Assembly (NCBI GenBank): GCA_011317545.1
Contig: WUJK01000002.1
Location: 434,001-498,000, forward strand
Length of the DNA: 64,000 bases
Origin: Coniella vitis
Lineage: Eukaryota; Ascomycota; Sordariomycetes; Diaporthales; Schizoparmaceae
Direction: 5' to 3'
Shown here: in pieces, positions 13,301 to 24,051 of the stretch
Layout of the letters: each line of letters starts with the position of its first letter
Position numbering within the stretch: position 1 is the first letter of the stretch
Program-made: the position numbers and the translations under genes
The notes under the pieces: generated by a model
Told to the model about the DNA's origin: nothing
Seen by the model: only the letters and a program-made list of their open reading frames with translations
Database searches by the model: none

Positions 13301-14083
13301 TGCCTTATGTCATAGGCAGCAGCAGCGGCAGCTTGCTCAAACTCTCTGTCCGTTTCAGCAGCCATCATGTCGTTGAGCTCCTGCATGATCTTGGTCTGAG
13401 CCCGCTCGTCCTCAGCGCGCGCAAGAGCATCCTGAGCCTCCTTGTCGACCTTGTCCGCAATGTCACTGATTGCTTCCGAGACAGTCCCCTTGGGTTGTTC
13501 TTCGGCGTCGCGAACGGGATAAGGCGGATTCGAATGCTGTGAAACGGGAGTAGAATCGACCTTGCGACGGACATGCTCGCGACCTTCAAGGTGACTGCTG
13601 GTGCTCGAGAGTCGCTTGTGGTCAAGAGCACTTTGTACTGAGGGCTTCTTGAGTATCTGGATGGGCACGGCAGAGTGACCTGGAATGCTCGGAGAGCCAG
13701 AGGCGGCGGGGGTTGAGGAACCCTTGGAAGCACGGCCACGGGGGGAAACCGAGGCGGCCAGCTCTTCGAAGGGGTTAGTGTGACTGAACATGGCCGCCTT
13801 GGTCGTGGGAGTGGCGTCTCGGCTCGACTGAGCTGGCGGGACAGACGATGTCTCAAAGCTGAGCTGGACCTGCTCGGTACTTTGCGTAGTAAACTCAAAG
13901 GAAGAAGCCGTGGGCATCGAAGGCATCTCAACCGTAGACTGCTCGGCTACAGCAGCGGAAGCCTCGGCAGGTCTATCGCTCTGTTTGGGCTTGGGTCTGT
14001 TCAGCAAATCAAGCAGATAGCGCTGCGTGTCCTTGGGTGGAGCTTCCTGGTTCCAATTGTTTGTGTACGGAGGCGGTTGTTGC

Positions 14084-14118
<35 letters not shown>

Positions 14119-14820
14119 TTGTGACTGTTGCTGGGCAGACGGATTTGGCTTGGGAGCATCGGTTTCGAATTTGCCCTTCATAAGAGCAGCCAGAAGACCG
14201 GTAGGGTCAGCCGAGGACGGAGCTGGCGCGTGGATCATATGATTGCCTTGGTCGGAAGCATGGCGGATAAGAGAGTCCCGACGAAGCTGGTCGGTCTGAG
14301 ATTGAGGCTGCGAGAGAGCTGGCTGGGAGGAGGAGTGTTGAGCGCCCTGGCCACTGCTCATCTTGAGAAGGTTCAGCAGGTTGGCAGTGCGGTCCTCGTT
14401 GCCTTCTGCAGAAGCGCGAGCCAGCATGCCGGGAGGGAACATGGCGCCGGTCGGAGGGGTCGGAGCGGCGGGAAGAGAATAGTTGGAGTGATGATTGTCG
14501 ACAGAATGGTGGTCGCCCACCAAGCTAGCCGACTGCTGGGCCCATTGAGGAGGCAAGCGGTCGTCGCCCAGCAAATGGGCCGTGTTGTGCAGATCGGTGA
14601 GGGTGGGGCGCCACTGTAGCTGCTGGAGCTGTTGGGAAGCTTGCTGCTGATGCTGCTGATACTGGGCGTGGGCAGCAACGGGGTCGCTGGCGTGCTGGCG
14701 CTGGTTGTGGTGCTGTTGAAGCTGGGCGAGGATGGAGTTGATGGAGCCGTCACCCGCAGAGCCGCCGCCGCCGCCGCCAGAGCCAGGCGAAGCACTTGGA
14801 CCGCCTCCGTAGTTAGCCAT
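9535..14820 (-). CDS. EDC4/Ge-1-like mRNA decapping scaffold
   Basis: EDC4/Ge-1 proteins (Pdc1 in fission yeast) are P-body scaffolds that hold the Dcp2 decapping machinery. The frame encodes 1761 codons. A clear intron at 9730-9801 (GTAAGT, branch GCTAACG, CAG) lies in frame, so the spliced protein is 1737 residues. Regions: residues 1-280 are Q/H-rich with leucine-rich helical motifs near 27, 147, 208 and 269; about 565-1050 forms the WD40-type propeller (YLAYGMSKAGGLRVI, GTVYWVQV, VKFWDVREL, LQLWDLAL); a basic/alanine linker follows; about 1200-1440 is coiled coil; then poly-Q; and the last about 200 residues are the helical Ge-1 C-terminal domain (VRNHMQAGNYDDAVLTWI). Poly-Q tracts lie at about 230-250 and 1490-1510. 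The upstream spacer is shared divergently with the gene at 16224. The family assignment rests on domain order and the C-terminal motif, not on a search. Confidence 0.85.
9730..9801 (-). other. In-frame 72-nt intron of the EDC4-like gene
   Basis: The donor GTAAGT and acceptor CAACAG have a GCTAACG branch site 12 nt before the end. The length is 24 codons with no stop, so unspliced mRNA stays open. Splicing joins ALPAI to EGQVREI. Confidence 0.85.
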
Positions 14821-16223
14821 GCTGAGGCAGTCGCGTCGTCGGGCCTCGTTTCACGGTGTGGCCAGCACCAGGAGGAAGAGAGGCGGGGGTGAGAGGAGCT
14901 TGGTAGCCGTCAGCACCGTGGCGGAAAGAGAAAATGGGCGGCCGGACAAACGACAGAGGTTGCGTGGCTACACCGTGGGCAGGAAAGAGAGAAACGATGA
15001 GATGGGGTGGTGACGGGAGGAAAGGCACGCGGTCGCAGAAAAATAAAAGTGGGAAGAAGAGAAGAGTGGTGATGGCAATTGCTCTGCTCGGGCGAGCAGG
15101 GGTGAGCTTGGAGGGCTTGGAGGCAGGCTTGGCATGGGCCCCTTCCTGTCCTAGCAAGTACTGTACATGGTGGCAATGGCAATTCCGGGCAGACAGAGCG
15201 CCGGTTCAGCGGAATGCAGCAAAAGTGTTAGGGCGTTGGGGTCGAGCAAGCTCAGCGAACGAAAGCTACCCCAAGTACCGAGGTGCCCATTCCACTACAT
15301 AGTACATAGGTATATACGTAGTGCCAGCCAACCTCGCAGGCAGCGCGCCCTGACTTCCAAATGCAATGCAGTCAACAAAAAGAAAAAGAAAAGAAATACT
15401 AGGTGTGAGAGTGATCGACTGCAGAGAAACCATGCAGTGTTATGTACTACATAGTATAAGAAAAGGTCAATTAGGCGGCTGGACAAGATGCATCGATGTT
15501 GGTTCTGGCAAAAGAGGAGAAACGATCGGGGAGTGAACACTGGTCAGATCGGCGAGCAGGCCTTATTAGCCAGCCTAGAAACAGCCGAGGCGTTGACCTG
15601 CAGGACGGTAAACGCACTCCAAACCACAGCACCCTGGGCCTTCTGAAGCCCTGCCTGCAGACGGCATCTACCATTGGTTCAGTGCTGTCGCTGTACATAG
15701 TAGTACATAATGCGACCGCCCAATCGCCCAACCAAGCACCCATGATTATGGTGGTACTGTACAGAGCGCCGCAAACTCTTGCTTATTCCGGTTGACATGC
15801 AGCGGTCAGGTCTGCATATGTTTGTACTGTGCTTGTATATAGTGCATTTGCAGTGTCTCATGAAAAAGAAAAAAAAAGGAAATGTACGAGGCCCAAGGTC
15901 AGTGCGCCACGAAGCATCCACTGACTGGCTCATACTGAAGTACCTGTTCGCCTTGGTTCACCACCGCAGTAATGGTGAGTTGCTGTGCAGAAGGCGCTAA
16001 CATGTGAGCTGCACAGCGCACTAGAGCCTGAAGGGCTGCGTCTGTTAGTGGACGTTCGGTGCGGCTCTGCCAACGTTGGGCTTACATGATAATTACTACT
16101 ATAGTACTATGTATAGTAGGCACTTTAGGTACTAGGGTACTTGCATACTGTATATAGTACATGCATACCTGTAGTAGCAGCTTGGTTGGTCGGAATCTTT
16201 TGCTTGCCGCGACCCGCGCTGAC
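14821..16223. other. Divergent promoter region (EDC4 / membrane protein)
   Basis: 1.4 kb between two start codons on opposite strands. Four exact copies of TACATAGTA/TACTATGTA occur at 15296, 15448, 15694 and 16105. Short A-runs are present. No gene recognised. Confidence 0.6.
15296..16113. promoter_or_regulatory. Cluster of four TACATAGTA sites
   Basis: Exact 9-mers at 15296-15304, 15448-15456, 15694-15702 and (inverted) 16105-16113, all inside a divergent promoter. Spacing is irregular (152, 246 and 411 bases) and the flanks differ. Function as a protein-binding site is inference. Confidence 0.5.
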
Positions 16224-17350
16224 ATGGACCGCGCATCAACGACGACTCGTCAATCTTCTTTTCATTTTCCATCAGACCCTACCAAATCTATACTTCTCGC
16301 CTACGTCAACCTTCCACCCGGTATACTTTCAGGCCTCCTTTCCCCCCCCGCCCACCACGCCCTTCAGCTGTCTCGACCTTCACACCACAGGCCCGCATCC
16401 CCAACAGCGCCGGTCCACGACTCCATTCGAGTTGCTGCTGGCTGCGAGACCCCCACCGCCCCTCCGACAGACCCTTTTTTGCTGCTCCAGCCGCAGGACG
16501 TCCCCACGGTTGTCGAGTTCCTGCAGGCTGGCCTCTTGCACAAAGCCGAGAGCAGTTCAAGCCAGCGCCGGCTTGAGCATCACGACGCCCTTACCTCTTC
16601 CTGCGATGCCGTCCGTGTCAACGATTCTGCAGTCACACGAGCAACTCTGACGGACAATTTGAAAGCATCATATCCATCAAAGAATCCCGAGTCGTCGCGA
16701 TCCACGCCACCGCAACACTGGTCCAACATGTTCTGTCTTCGCAGGTAAACGCTTCTTTGTTCTCCTGCCTTCCTTGCTCTTCTCTCTACTCGTCTGGAAA
16801 GCATTTCATCCAACGGGACGCTGACTCTTGGTGCCTCGGTCTTGACAGCTGGCTCCCTCTCCTCTTCATCCCGACCAACGCCTCTCCGGCCTTTATTTTC
16901 CTCTTCTTCGTCTGCACCTACTTCCTCAACCGGCCCTGCGTCTACTGCTCCTTTTTGCTGCTCATTCTGTTCATGACATCGTGCAACTGGTCCGACCGCT
17001 GCTTCTTCGACTTTAGCAGCAACTGGTTCCAATCGCGACCCGGCCTGTCGTATTTGGCGACGAGCGACAATGCCGCTTCCGCCGCCGGCGCAGCTGCCGG
17101 TACAACAGCAGCAAACGCATCGTCTTCTCTGCTGAGCTCTGTGCAGGACATGCGGGCAACAGCCAATGCGACAGTGCTGGTCGCCAAGGACCTCATCAGC
17201 ACCACGGCCAATGCCCTCGTGGGCGCGGCGGCAGAGCAAGCTGCGCAAGCTAGGACCGAGTGGACGGGCATTGGCATGGAGTGGCTGCGCAGTTTGCTGG
17301 GCAAGCGCGAGTGGCGTATTGATTGTCTGGACCTCTACATTCGGTTGTAG
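16224..17350 (+). CDS. Uncharacterised membrane protein
   Basis: I do not recognise the family. Two exons, 16224-16744 and 16849-17350 (340 residues), joined at CGCAG / CTGG with donor GTAAAC, branch GCTGACT and acceptor TTGACAG. The N-terminal half is P/S/T-rich and low in structure. The second exon opens with a hydrophobic stretch (WLPLLFIP..., FIFLFFVCTYF, CSFLLLILFM) that could form one or two membrane spans. A Cys/Trp/Phe-rich segment (CNWSDRCFFDFSSNWF) follows, then an Ala/Thr-rich segment and a C-terminal amphipathic part. The ATG at 16224 is the second in the frame; 16161 is an alternative. An AATAAA at 17379 lies 29 bases after the stop. The splice junction and hydrophobic pattern support a real gene, but the first exon is weaker evidence than the second. 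Confidence 0.55.
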
Positions 17351-17759
17351 ACGATGGGATGGTTGCGGGTCAAGGAAGAATAAAGAAAAAATTAATAAGG
17401 GTTTTTTGTGTCTCTGCTCTTGTAGATAAAGGAAAGAGCTACCTAAATCACACCAAATGGACGGCCTTTTTGCTTGGCTACCTCGCACCTGAGGCTGATT
17501 GCTAGCCACAGGGTTACATATCGTTTTTGTCAAAGGGTATCACATACCAATATTATCATGTACTTTATATCCCATGCCGTATTGTGTCAATTCTTCAACC
17601 TCAAGTATACCAGAGCAATGCAACAGTTGTAACCGCGCAGAATCCAAAACATACCACGCCCCATCTATCCAAACACGTATTCGATTGGTGGCCGCAAATA
17701 TCTGCCTCACCTTATTTCGAATCTGCGCCCTCTTGGGACACTTCTGAAAACCATCAAAG
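17351..17759. other. Short convergent spacer
   Basis: 409 bases between convergent stop codons, with an AATAAA-like signal at 17379-17384 on the plus strand. Nothing else seen. Confidence 0.5.
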
Positions 17760-19147
17760 CTACAACTTCCCTCTTGCCATTCCCTTCACCTCGTGCGCAT
17801 CCACTTTTCGCGCATCCCAGAGATCATCCCACGGCACCCGCAGTGCCATGTGTTCCTTGGGCGTCGGCACGTGGATCTTGTGGTGGTCGCACACGGCATA
17901 TGTGACGGTGCTGTCGAGGCTGGTCATCCACCCCTTGATGTAGGCTGTTTGGCGGCCGACTTGGTAGACGTGGGCGTGGACGATCACGGTGGTGCCTGTG
18001 TGTGATGGCGCGTTTGTTAGAAAGGCAAGGAGAAAGAGGCGAGCGAGGAATCAGGGAGGAATAAAGGGAAAGGGAAACGGAAAGCGGAAAGCGGATGGGA
18101 AATGAATCGAAGGGGAGGAGGACAAGAGGCCAAGGACGTACCTATAGGCACGGCTTTGAGGTAACTAATGTTCAACGTCCTCGTGACACCGCCTAGGAAC
18201 CTGTCAAGGGTTTATATCTGCAGTCAGCAAGAGATCTCTGCACGCCTTTAGGTAACACCGGGCCATATGAGGAGAAGAGCAAGAAGAAACAGAAAGACAC
18301 ACCGCCTCTTCACGCTTCCCTTCTCCTTCTTCAGGGCCGTAAGAAGAGGAGGGAAAGGAGAAAAAGAAGAAAAAAAAAGTCGCAATCAATAGATACTTGG
18401 TACTCACGTCCAAAACCCTGGCCTCGACACAGGCCCCAGCGCAATCGTCGTCAGCATATCAAAAATGACCCCTGCCGCACCCCCGTGCATGACGCCGTTG
18501 TAGTTGGCCAATTCCGGCCCAATGGAGAGTTTGCTTGTGCACGAAGCGACGATGCCCGTGTTTGGTGGTGAAATGGCCAATAGCAGTGCTTCTCCTCGTC
18601 CTTCTTCTTCTTCTTCTTCTTTTTCTTCTTCTTCAACCTCTCCTGGCGGCTGGACGTTCCTACCGGCTTCACGTGTGCGTCCAGGAGCAAGATTGACCAA
18701 TGCGAATGGCTTTATCGTTGTCGACGTCGCTGTTCCTCCTGGCAGCAGTGAAGGCTGCGGCACGTCGTAGGGGGGTCCTAGCGACGCGTCGAGTATCGTG
18801 GCGTTTTGCATGACTGCATTGTCAAAAGCTGGCCGGCCGGTGCTTTTTTGGACGAGGTGGTAGCTATAGGTTCCAAGTTGAGCAAAGATAATGCCAGTAA
18901 GTCAGTCCAGTGCTCGCCAGTTGAGCCAAAGCAACGATGAGCCTGTTCGTTTTGGTTTTTGGTTTTTGGTTTTTACTACAGGACTGGAAAAGGTTCCAGG
19001 GAACAGCAGCAAATACCACCGTGAGTGCTGTAGCCTTGTGGTACAATACACTCACCGTTCAAAGATGCTCTGTACGGCTGCCATGGCCCTGCGCCTGTTT
19101 TCTACCCTGGACAGCGGCGGTGTCGTCGTATCCTTGGGTTTTGACAT
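17760..19147 (-). CDS. PaaI-like hotdog-fold thioesterase
   Basis: Four exons on the minus strand: 19147-19056, 18863-18408, 18200-18142 and 17995-17760, giving 280 residues. All donors are canonical (GTGAGT, GTGAGT, GTACGT) and the phases match. Residues 157-171 (HGGAAGVIFDMLTT and flank) are the PaaI/4HBT acyl-CoA thioesterase motif, with the HGG turn and nearby aspartate used in catalysis. The later segments TRTLNISYLKAVP and VHAHVYQVGRQTAYIKG are the typical central and last strands of a hotdog fold. The likely activity is hydrolysis of an acyl-CoA, substrate unknown. A Glu-rich insert at about 107-121 splits the N-terminal extension from the fold and is coded by a GAA/GAG repeat. I start at MSKPKD; an upstream in-frame ATG at 19267 would add 40 residues. 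Confidence 0.88.
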
Positions 19148-20530
19148 GTTAACTGTTGGCGTAGGGCTTTGAAGCCGCCTTTGGACCTCGAGATGTCTAT
19201 TGTGGGACGGGTTGGAACAAGTGGTTATCAATCTGCCTCCCAAGCCCAACTCCTTGCCATGCTTCAACTGAATCCGACTTTCTCTTTTCTTGGTGTTCTA
19301 CCTGTGCGGCATTATCAGCAGCCGACAATCCCCCAGAAGCAGGACGATGGACGTAAGAGATAAGTGACCTACCAGGTCTCTTTGCTACTCGTTGCACGCT
19401 CTATTCAAGCTCCAAGCATATCCAAGCCCCTGCGGAATCAACAACCTGTTTCCAAGGCACTGTTCGCGCTTACCAACTGCGATATCTATCTAGACTCGCG
19501 ATGCCGAGGCGCCTGAGCAAGATACGTACATTATGAGGGGGATCGTATTACGTAAGTCGCTGCATGTCGTTGTTCCAAAGGGCCCCCCCCCCGGGCCCCC
19601 TGCCATGTGGGGAACCCCTGCCAATCGGGTCCTAGATCAGCTACTTACGTACTGGAGGAACATACTGGTGCAGCCTTTAACCTCAATCGTTCCGACCTCC
19701 ATTTGGTGATGTCGGCTCGGCTACCTTCCTTGATGTCTGTTTCGATGCGAAATGTATATCTGGTCATGCCAGACACAGTATATTCTGTGGAGAAAAAGAA
19801 GTAATTTGACCCACACTTTCAATTCGGGGACAGGAAACTGACAAAACTCGAGGCATTCAATGAATTGTCTTTGATTTCTTTTTTTTTTTTCCAGTATCAG
19901 TCAGACTCATCGGCCGTCCAAACAGGATCCTGAATTTTGTCCATAACTCTTTCCGCCCCGGGAAAAAAAAAAAACAAAAAAACAAAACCAGGCCCTATAT
20001 TAGCAGCATTCGCTCAAACCCGAGGCTTTCCGTGTCTTGTTTCGAATTTGGCGAGCGTGGCATGCTTCTAGCTCCAAACCTTCTTCAGCAGCTTCATAGT
20101 TCCCCATCGAACCGCCATCAAAAGCATTGCGCCCCTGACTAGAGTGGTCTCGAACACTGGGTTTTTGTTCTTTCTATTTCTTGTGATGTTCTACTTGTGT
20201 GTTTTGGTCTATCCTCAGCTACTATGAACTCGCGCAGCAAGCGCCCGCGACGGGGCAAGGCTGGAAAAAGATGGCCCGCTCTAGATATGTACCGTCCTTT
20301 TCAAGCCATACAAGCCTCGTTAGACAAGAACGAAAACAAAAAGGTGATAATTATGTCATATATACTAAGTAACCCAAAGCAGAATAGGTGACCACATCAG
20401 CGGGGAGTGCCATGTGGTTGGTCCCTGCGTCAAAGTCATGAACGCGACAACAGATGCCCCCTTTTGAGGGATCTACATATTTCTCCGCTGTCTCTCATTG
20501 GATCCTTTCTTGGGAAAATCCTCCGGTGCT

Positions 20531-20574
20531 CTTTTTTTTCTTTTCTTTTTCTTTTTCTTTTTCTTTTTCTTTTC
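20531..20574 (+). repeat. (TTTTTC)n pyrimidine tract
   Basis: Imperfect tandem TTTTTC/TTTTC units, all pyrimidine on the plus strand, about 44 bp. Confidence 0.9.
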
Positions 20575-21873
20575 ATGTACTAGAAGTAGTTGTGCCGTGG
20601 GGGAATGTTGGGCCTTATCCTAAAATGGCCTTTGTCTGCGGACGGGAAAAAATAAAAGAAAACGGGCTACGGAGAGGATCGTCCGGGGGAGGGACGGGAA
20701 AAGAAAAAAAAGGTGAGACCATCAAAATAAGGGAGGAGCCATGTGCTTCGGAGCTGAGAACCGATACCCACCAATCCACACATGTACACACAGACAGCGA
20801 CCGATACATAGATGGGAAATAGTGCGTGGGCCAGGGATGGGGCGGGGGCCAACAAACCCTCTGTATATCCGAAGATCCTGAGCAATGAATGGATACAAGT
20901 ACATATGTCAGTAGTACTTAGTAGTAAGTAACATGGTCAAGTTGTGGTCTCCTTGCACTGACACTGTTTGTACAAATAGCCCACCAACCTCACTAGTTGC
21001 GCAATCGTCTTCTATACTATTCCAGGAAGAAACGTTGGCCCAGATGAGGACGTATACGAAACCCGTGGCGTATGCCTTGGACACACCGTCTTGATAGTAG
21101 CAAAGCGAGTGTGTCTCCTGCTGCCAGGGTGTCGACTCGGCTGACGCGTTGCTATCCCTCAAAAGAGAGCTTCTATGATGCCAAGTATTATGCCGAGGTT
21201 TTTTTTTTTTTTTTCTTTTTCCTTTGGTCCTCGTGTTCCTGTTATGAATGACCTCACCATATCGACATTCTCTTATGCGTCCTTGGGGGTTCGTCCACAC
21301 TCGCCACGATTTAACCCAGGCAAGATTAGGAAGAAGATGGAGTTCATGCATCATATACTAGATAACTCGGTACTTACTGGGCAAGCTCCGGGTTGTGACG
21401 GTACGTCCTTTGTGTATCTAGTTGATGAAGTGGGCCGGCCATTCGGGGGACGCTTGTCCATGTTCTATCGTTGAGCGTCATGTGGGGAGAGCTAATCGGT
21501 ATTTTGATATTCAGGGAATTGGATTTTATGTAGCAAAGATATTGTAAGGTGATTTTTGAAATGCAGTATCGTCCTCGCACCCGAATGAATACCTTTGGCT
21601 GGATGCCAAAGATGTCTTCCAGAAATTGGTTTGACAGGGCGGTGTGGCGGACTTGGCTTGACGTTGTTTCAAGCGTACACCACTTGTGCAGTTTACCAGA
21701 GAAGCCTCGGACAAACCGCGTGGAGGAGAGGCTAGAATCAGAGCAGGATGTCAAACCATGGAAAACTCCCTCTGCTCACATGCTCGCTCATCATGAGATT
21801 TGTGCACCTTTCATCTTGTCACTTCCTGACTTGGCCCGGGAACAACGATCCATTTACTATATAGTCTTTCCCT

Positions 21874-21902
21874 CCCCCCCCCTTTTTTTTTTAAAAAAAA
21901 AA
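21874..21902 (+). repeat. Composite homopolymer C9-T10-A10
   Basis: Nine C, ten T and ten A follow each other directly. The T/A part is self-complementary. The reverse complement of the same order occurs at 34781-34813. Confidence 0.9.
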
Positions 21903-22525
21903 CACAGTATGCTAATACCGTCCCAGGCTTTCTCTTGCCCCGATACAAAACCATTGTACACCTTGGGACCTGATAATCAGATATCTATCCTTTAGTCACA
22001 TGCTCCAGACTAATCCTACTTATCCATTAGAATGTCCAAACAACCTCCCTGTCTGCCAGCGCGAAATGGATCCCACTGTCTCTGTAAATATCAAGTATTT
22101 TGGAGCAGTCTAGACCTGAGAGGCCGTGTATTCCCAGCTTATCATTCGGACCTTGTCTTTGTGTTACACGTGGTATCAATGATATTTATTGGTTGACGTT
22201 CTCACTCTTCTACCACTTACTTAAGTTTACTAGTAAAACGAAATACAAATCCGATACAAAGTACATCACATCAACAATCACATACCATATTTATAGACAT
22301 ATATATAGAGAGAGAGAGAGAGACTGTACAAAAAGTCCACAGTCGGCAATATCTTGACCCTTCCCTGAACAAACCAGCAACAAGGCCACCGCGGGTACGC
22401 CAACCGAACACAGCCACCAAATCCGGGGCCAGACCAGACCAAACTAGACCTGGCCATTCCAAAAAGAGAAAACAAAATGTGCGGGATACGATAGTATATA
22501 AGATCCAGCCCACACTCACATTCGA

Positions 22526-22556
22526 GGTGGTGGTGGTGGTGGTGGTGGTGGTGGTG
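22526..22556 (+). repeat. (GGT)10 microsatellite
   Basis: About ten perfect GGT units in non-coding DNA. Confidence 0.9.
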
Positions 22557-23674
22557 AAGGTTTAAGAAAAAAGGAAAAAAACCAAGGTGTTTATGCGATA
22601 TACACAAGTAAATAGCCATTGTCGTCATATCTCTACCTTGATCGCGTGACATGATTCTTTTGGCCTACGAAAAGAGGCGCCGTTCGTCTGACAGTGACAC
22701 CCTATCGAAAGATCACAACGTCAACGCCCCCGCGCCTCACAAAAGCCCCCCGTCATGATATCAGGCCAGAACAGAGGTCTTGTCGACTTGCCGTGGCGCC
22801 CACACACACTCTTCATCTACTAAATGAGCGAACATAACGGGACAGGGGCTTTCATAAAAATAAAAATAAAAAATCAGGCGCATCTCAGCTCATGACCATG
22901 CAAACAAGGCTGACGGCGAGGATAATAAGCCGAGAGGTTGTTGAATACATGCATAGTACACCATGGTCCCGTGATATCTGCTAGCCCGACGAATTAACAA
23001 CACACAGGCCCCGTTTTAGACAACATACCATACCCATGTAATTGAAGCCCGAGGAAAGGCCAAAAAAAAAAAAAAAAGACCAGAACACGAAACACGTGCT
23101 CGTATAGCAACCTATCACACACAAAGCTCATTACTTGACACTTTGACACTGTATACCCAAATAGCAAGGGCTGCCAGGAAGAAGGAAAAAAAAAAAGCAT
23201 ACATTGGACGGTGAGATTGAGACACTAGCCTTGCGGAGCCTTGCTAGCCTGACTTTAATGCCAGCTTAGCCCAGCGAAGCCATGTCAAACAAGGCACCAC
23301 GACGCTCTCATGCTGCGGCCTGATTTATGGATGAGAGCCCATCAAACAAGGAATGGCAGCAGTCGGTTGGGACCGTGTGACTAACTGATTGATTGGCTTA
23401 CCGGAGCTCGCTTGCTCATTCGTGAAAATCAGGATACATGCAAAGCCACTTCCCTACTCGTCAAAACCAAGGCTTGGACACTGCTTCCATGAATTGTCAG
23501 AAACAAACAGAAAATATTTATATAAAAAAAAAAGAGAAAAAAAGGTAACCCCATGGTTATGACTGTGTATGCACATGGCATGTACTGGACCCTGTCGACC
23601 ACGAGGATGCTCAAGCAATTCCTGGAATAAGCCACAAACGGTGGGGACGTGGCGGTGGCCGCAACTTCTTCACA

Positions 23675-23806
23675 TACTATGTAGTACTCGACCACAGTCC
23701 TATGTACTATCGCTGCTGGCATACATAGTAGAGTCCTATTTTGGGGATACAGCACATGTGATTTTCTTTTTGGGGATCCGCTTCCACAACTTCATGCTAC
23801 TATGTA
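23675..23806. promoter_or_regulatory. Cluster of three TACATAGTA sites
   Basis: Exact 9-mers at 23675-23683 (inverted), 23722-23730 and 23798-23806 (inverted) within 132 bases. The first two face each other 38 bases apart. Confidence 0.5.
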
Positions 23807-24033
23807 CGGGTGCACGGCAGCGGCGAGTGCGGAACCGCAGGGCTCTCCATCAGGGATAAGCTTGTTCACTCAAACAGCGCGGTTCTGCGTAGCCAGAACG
23901 TCCACCTCCCTCTTGCAGCGAACACATACTACTTCTATACCCAGTACCGTAGTGACCATGGCCAAAGTTTACCAATAAGTGTGCTTCAAAGGGCTGGACG
24001 CTAACAACAAGACGAGCGGGCCGCTCTTCAACA

Positions 24034-24051
24034 TACTATGTATACATAGTA
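24034..24051. promoter_or_regulatory. Abutting inverted pair of the 9-mer
   Basis: TACTATGTATACATAGTA is a perfect 18-bp palindrome made of the two orientations placed end to end. It is the most symmetric form of the motif in the window. Confidence 0.55.

Noticed and set aside
13365..14892. Long open frames antisense to the EDC4-like gene
   Set aside because: They are shadows of the Q/S/A-rich coding strand (poly-C, poly-L and poly-R patterns).
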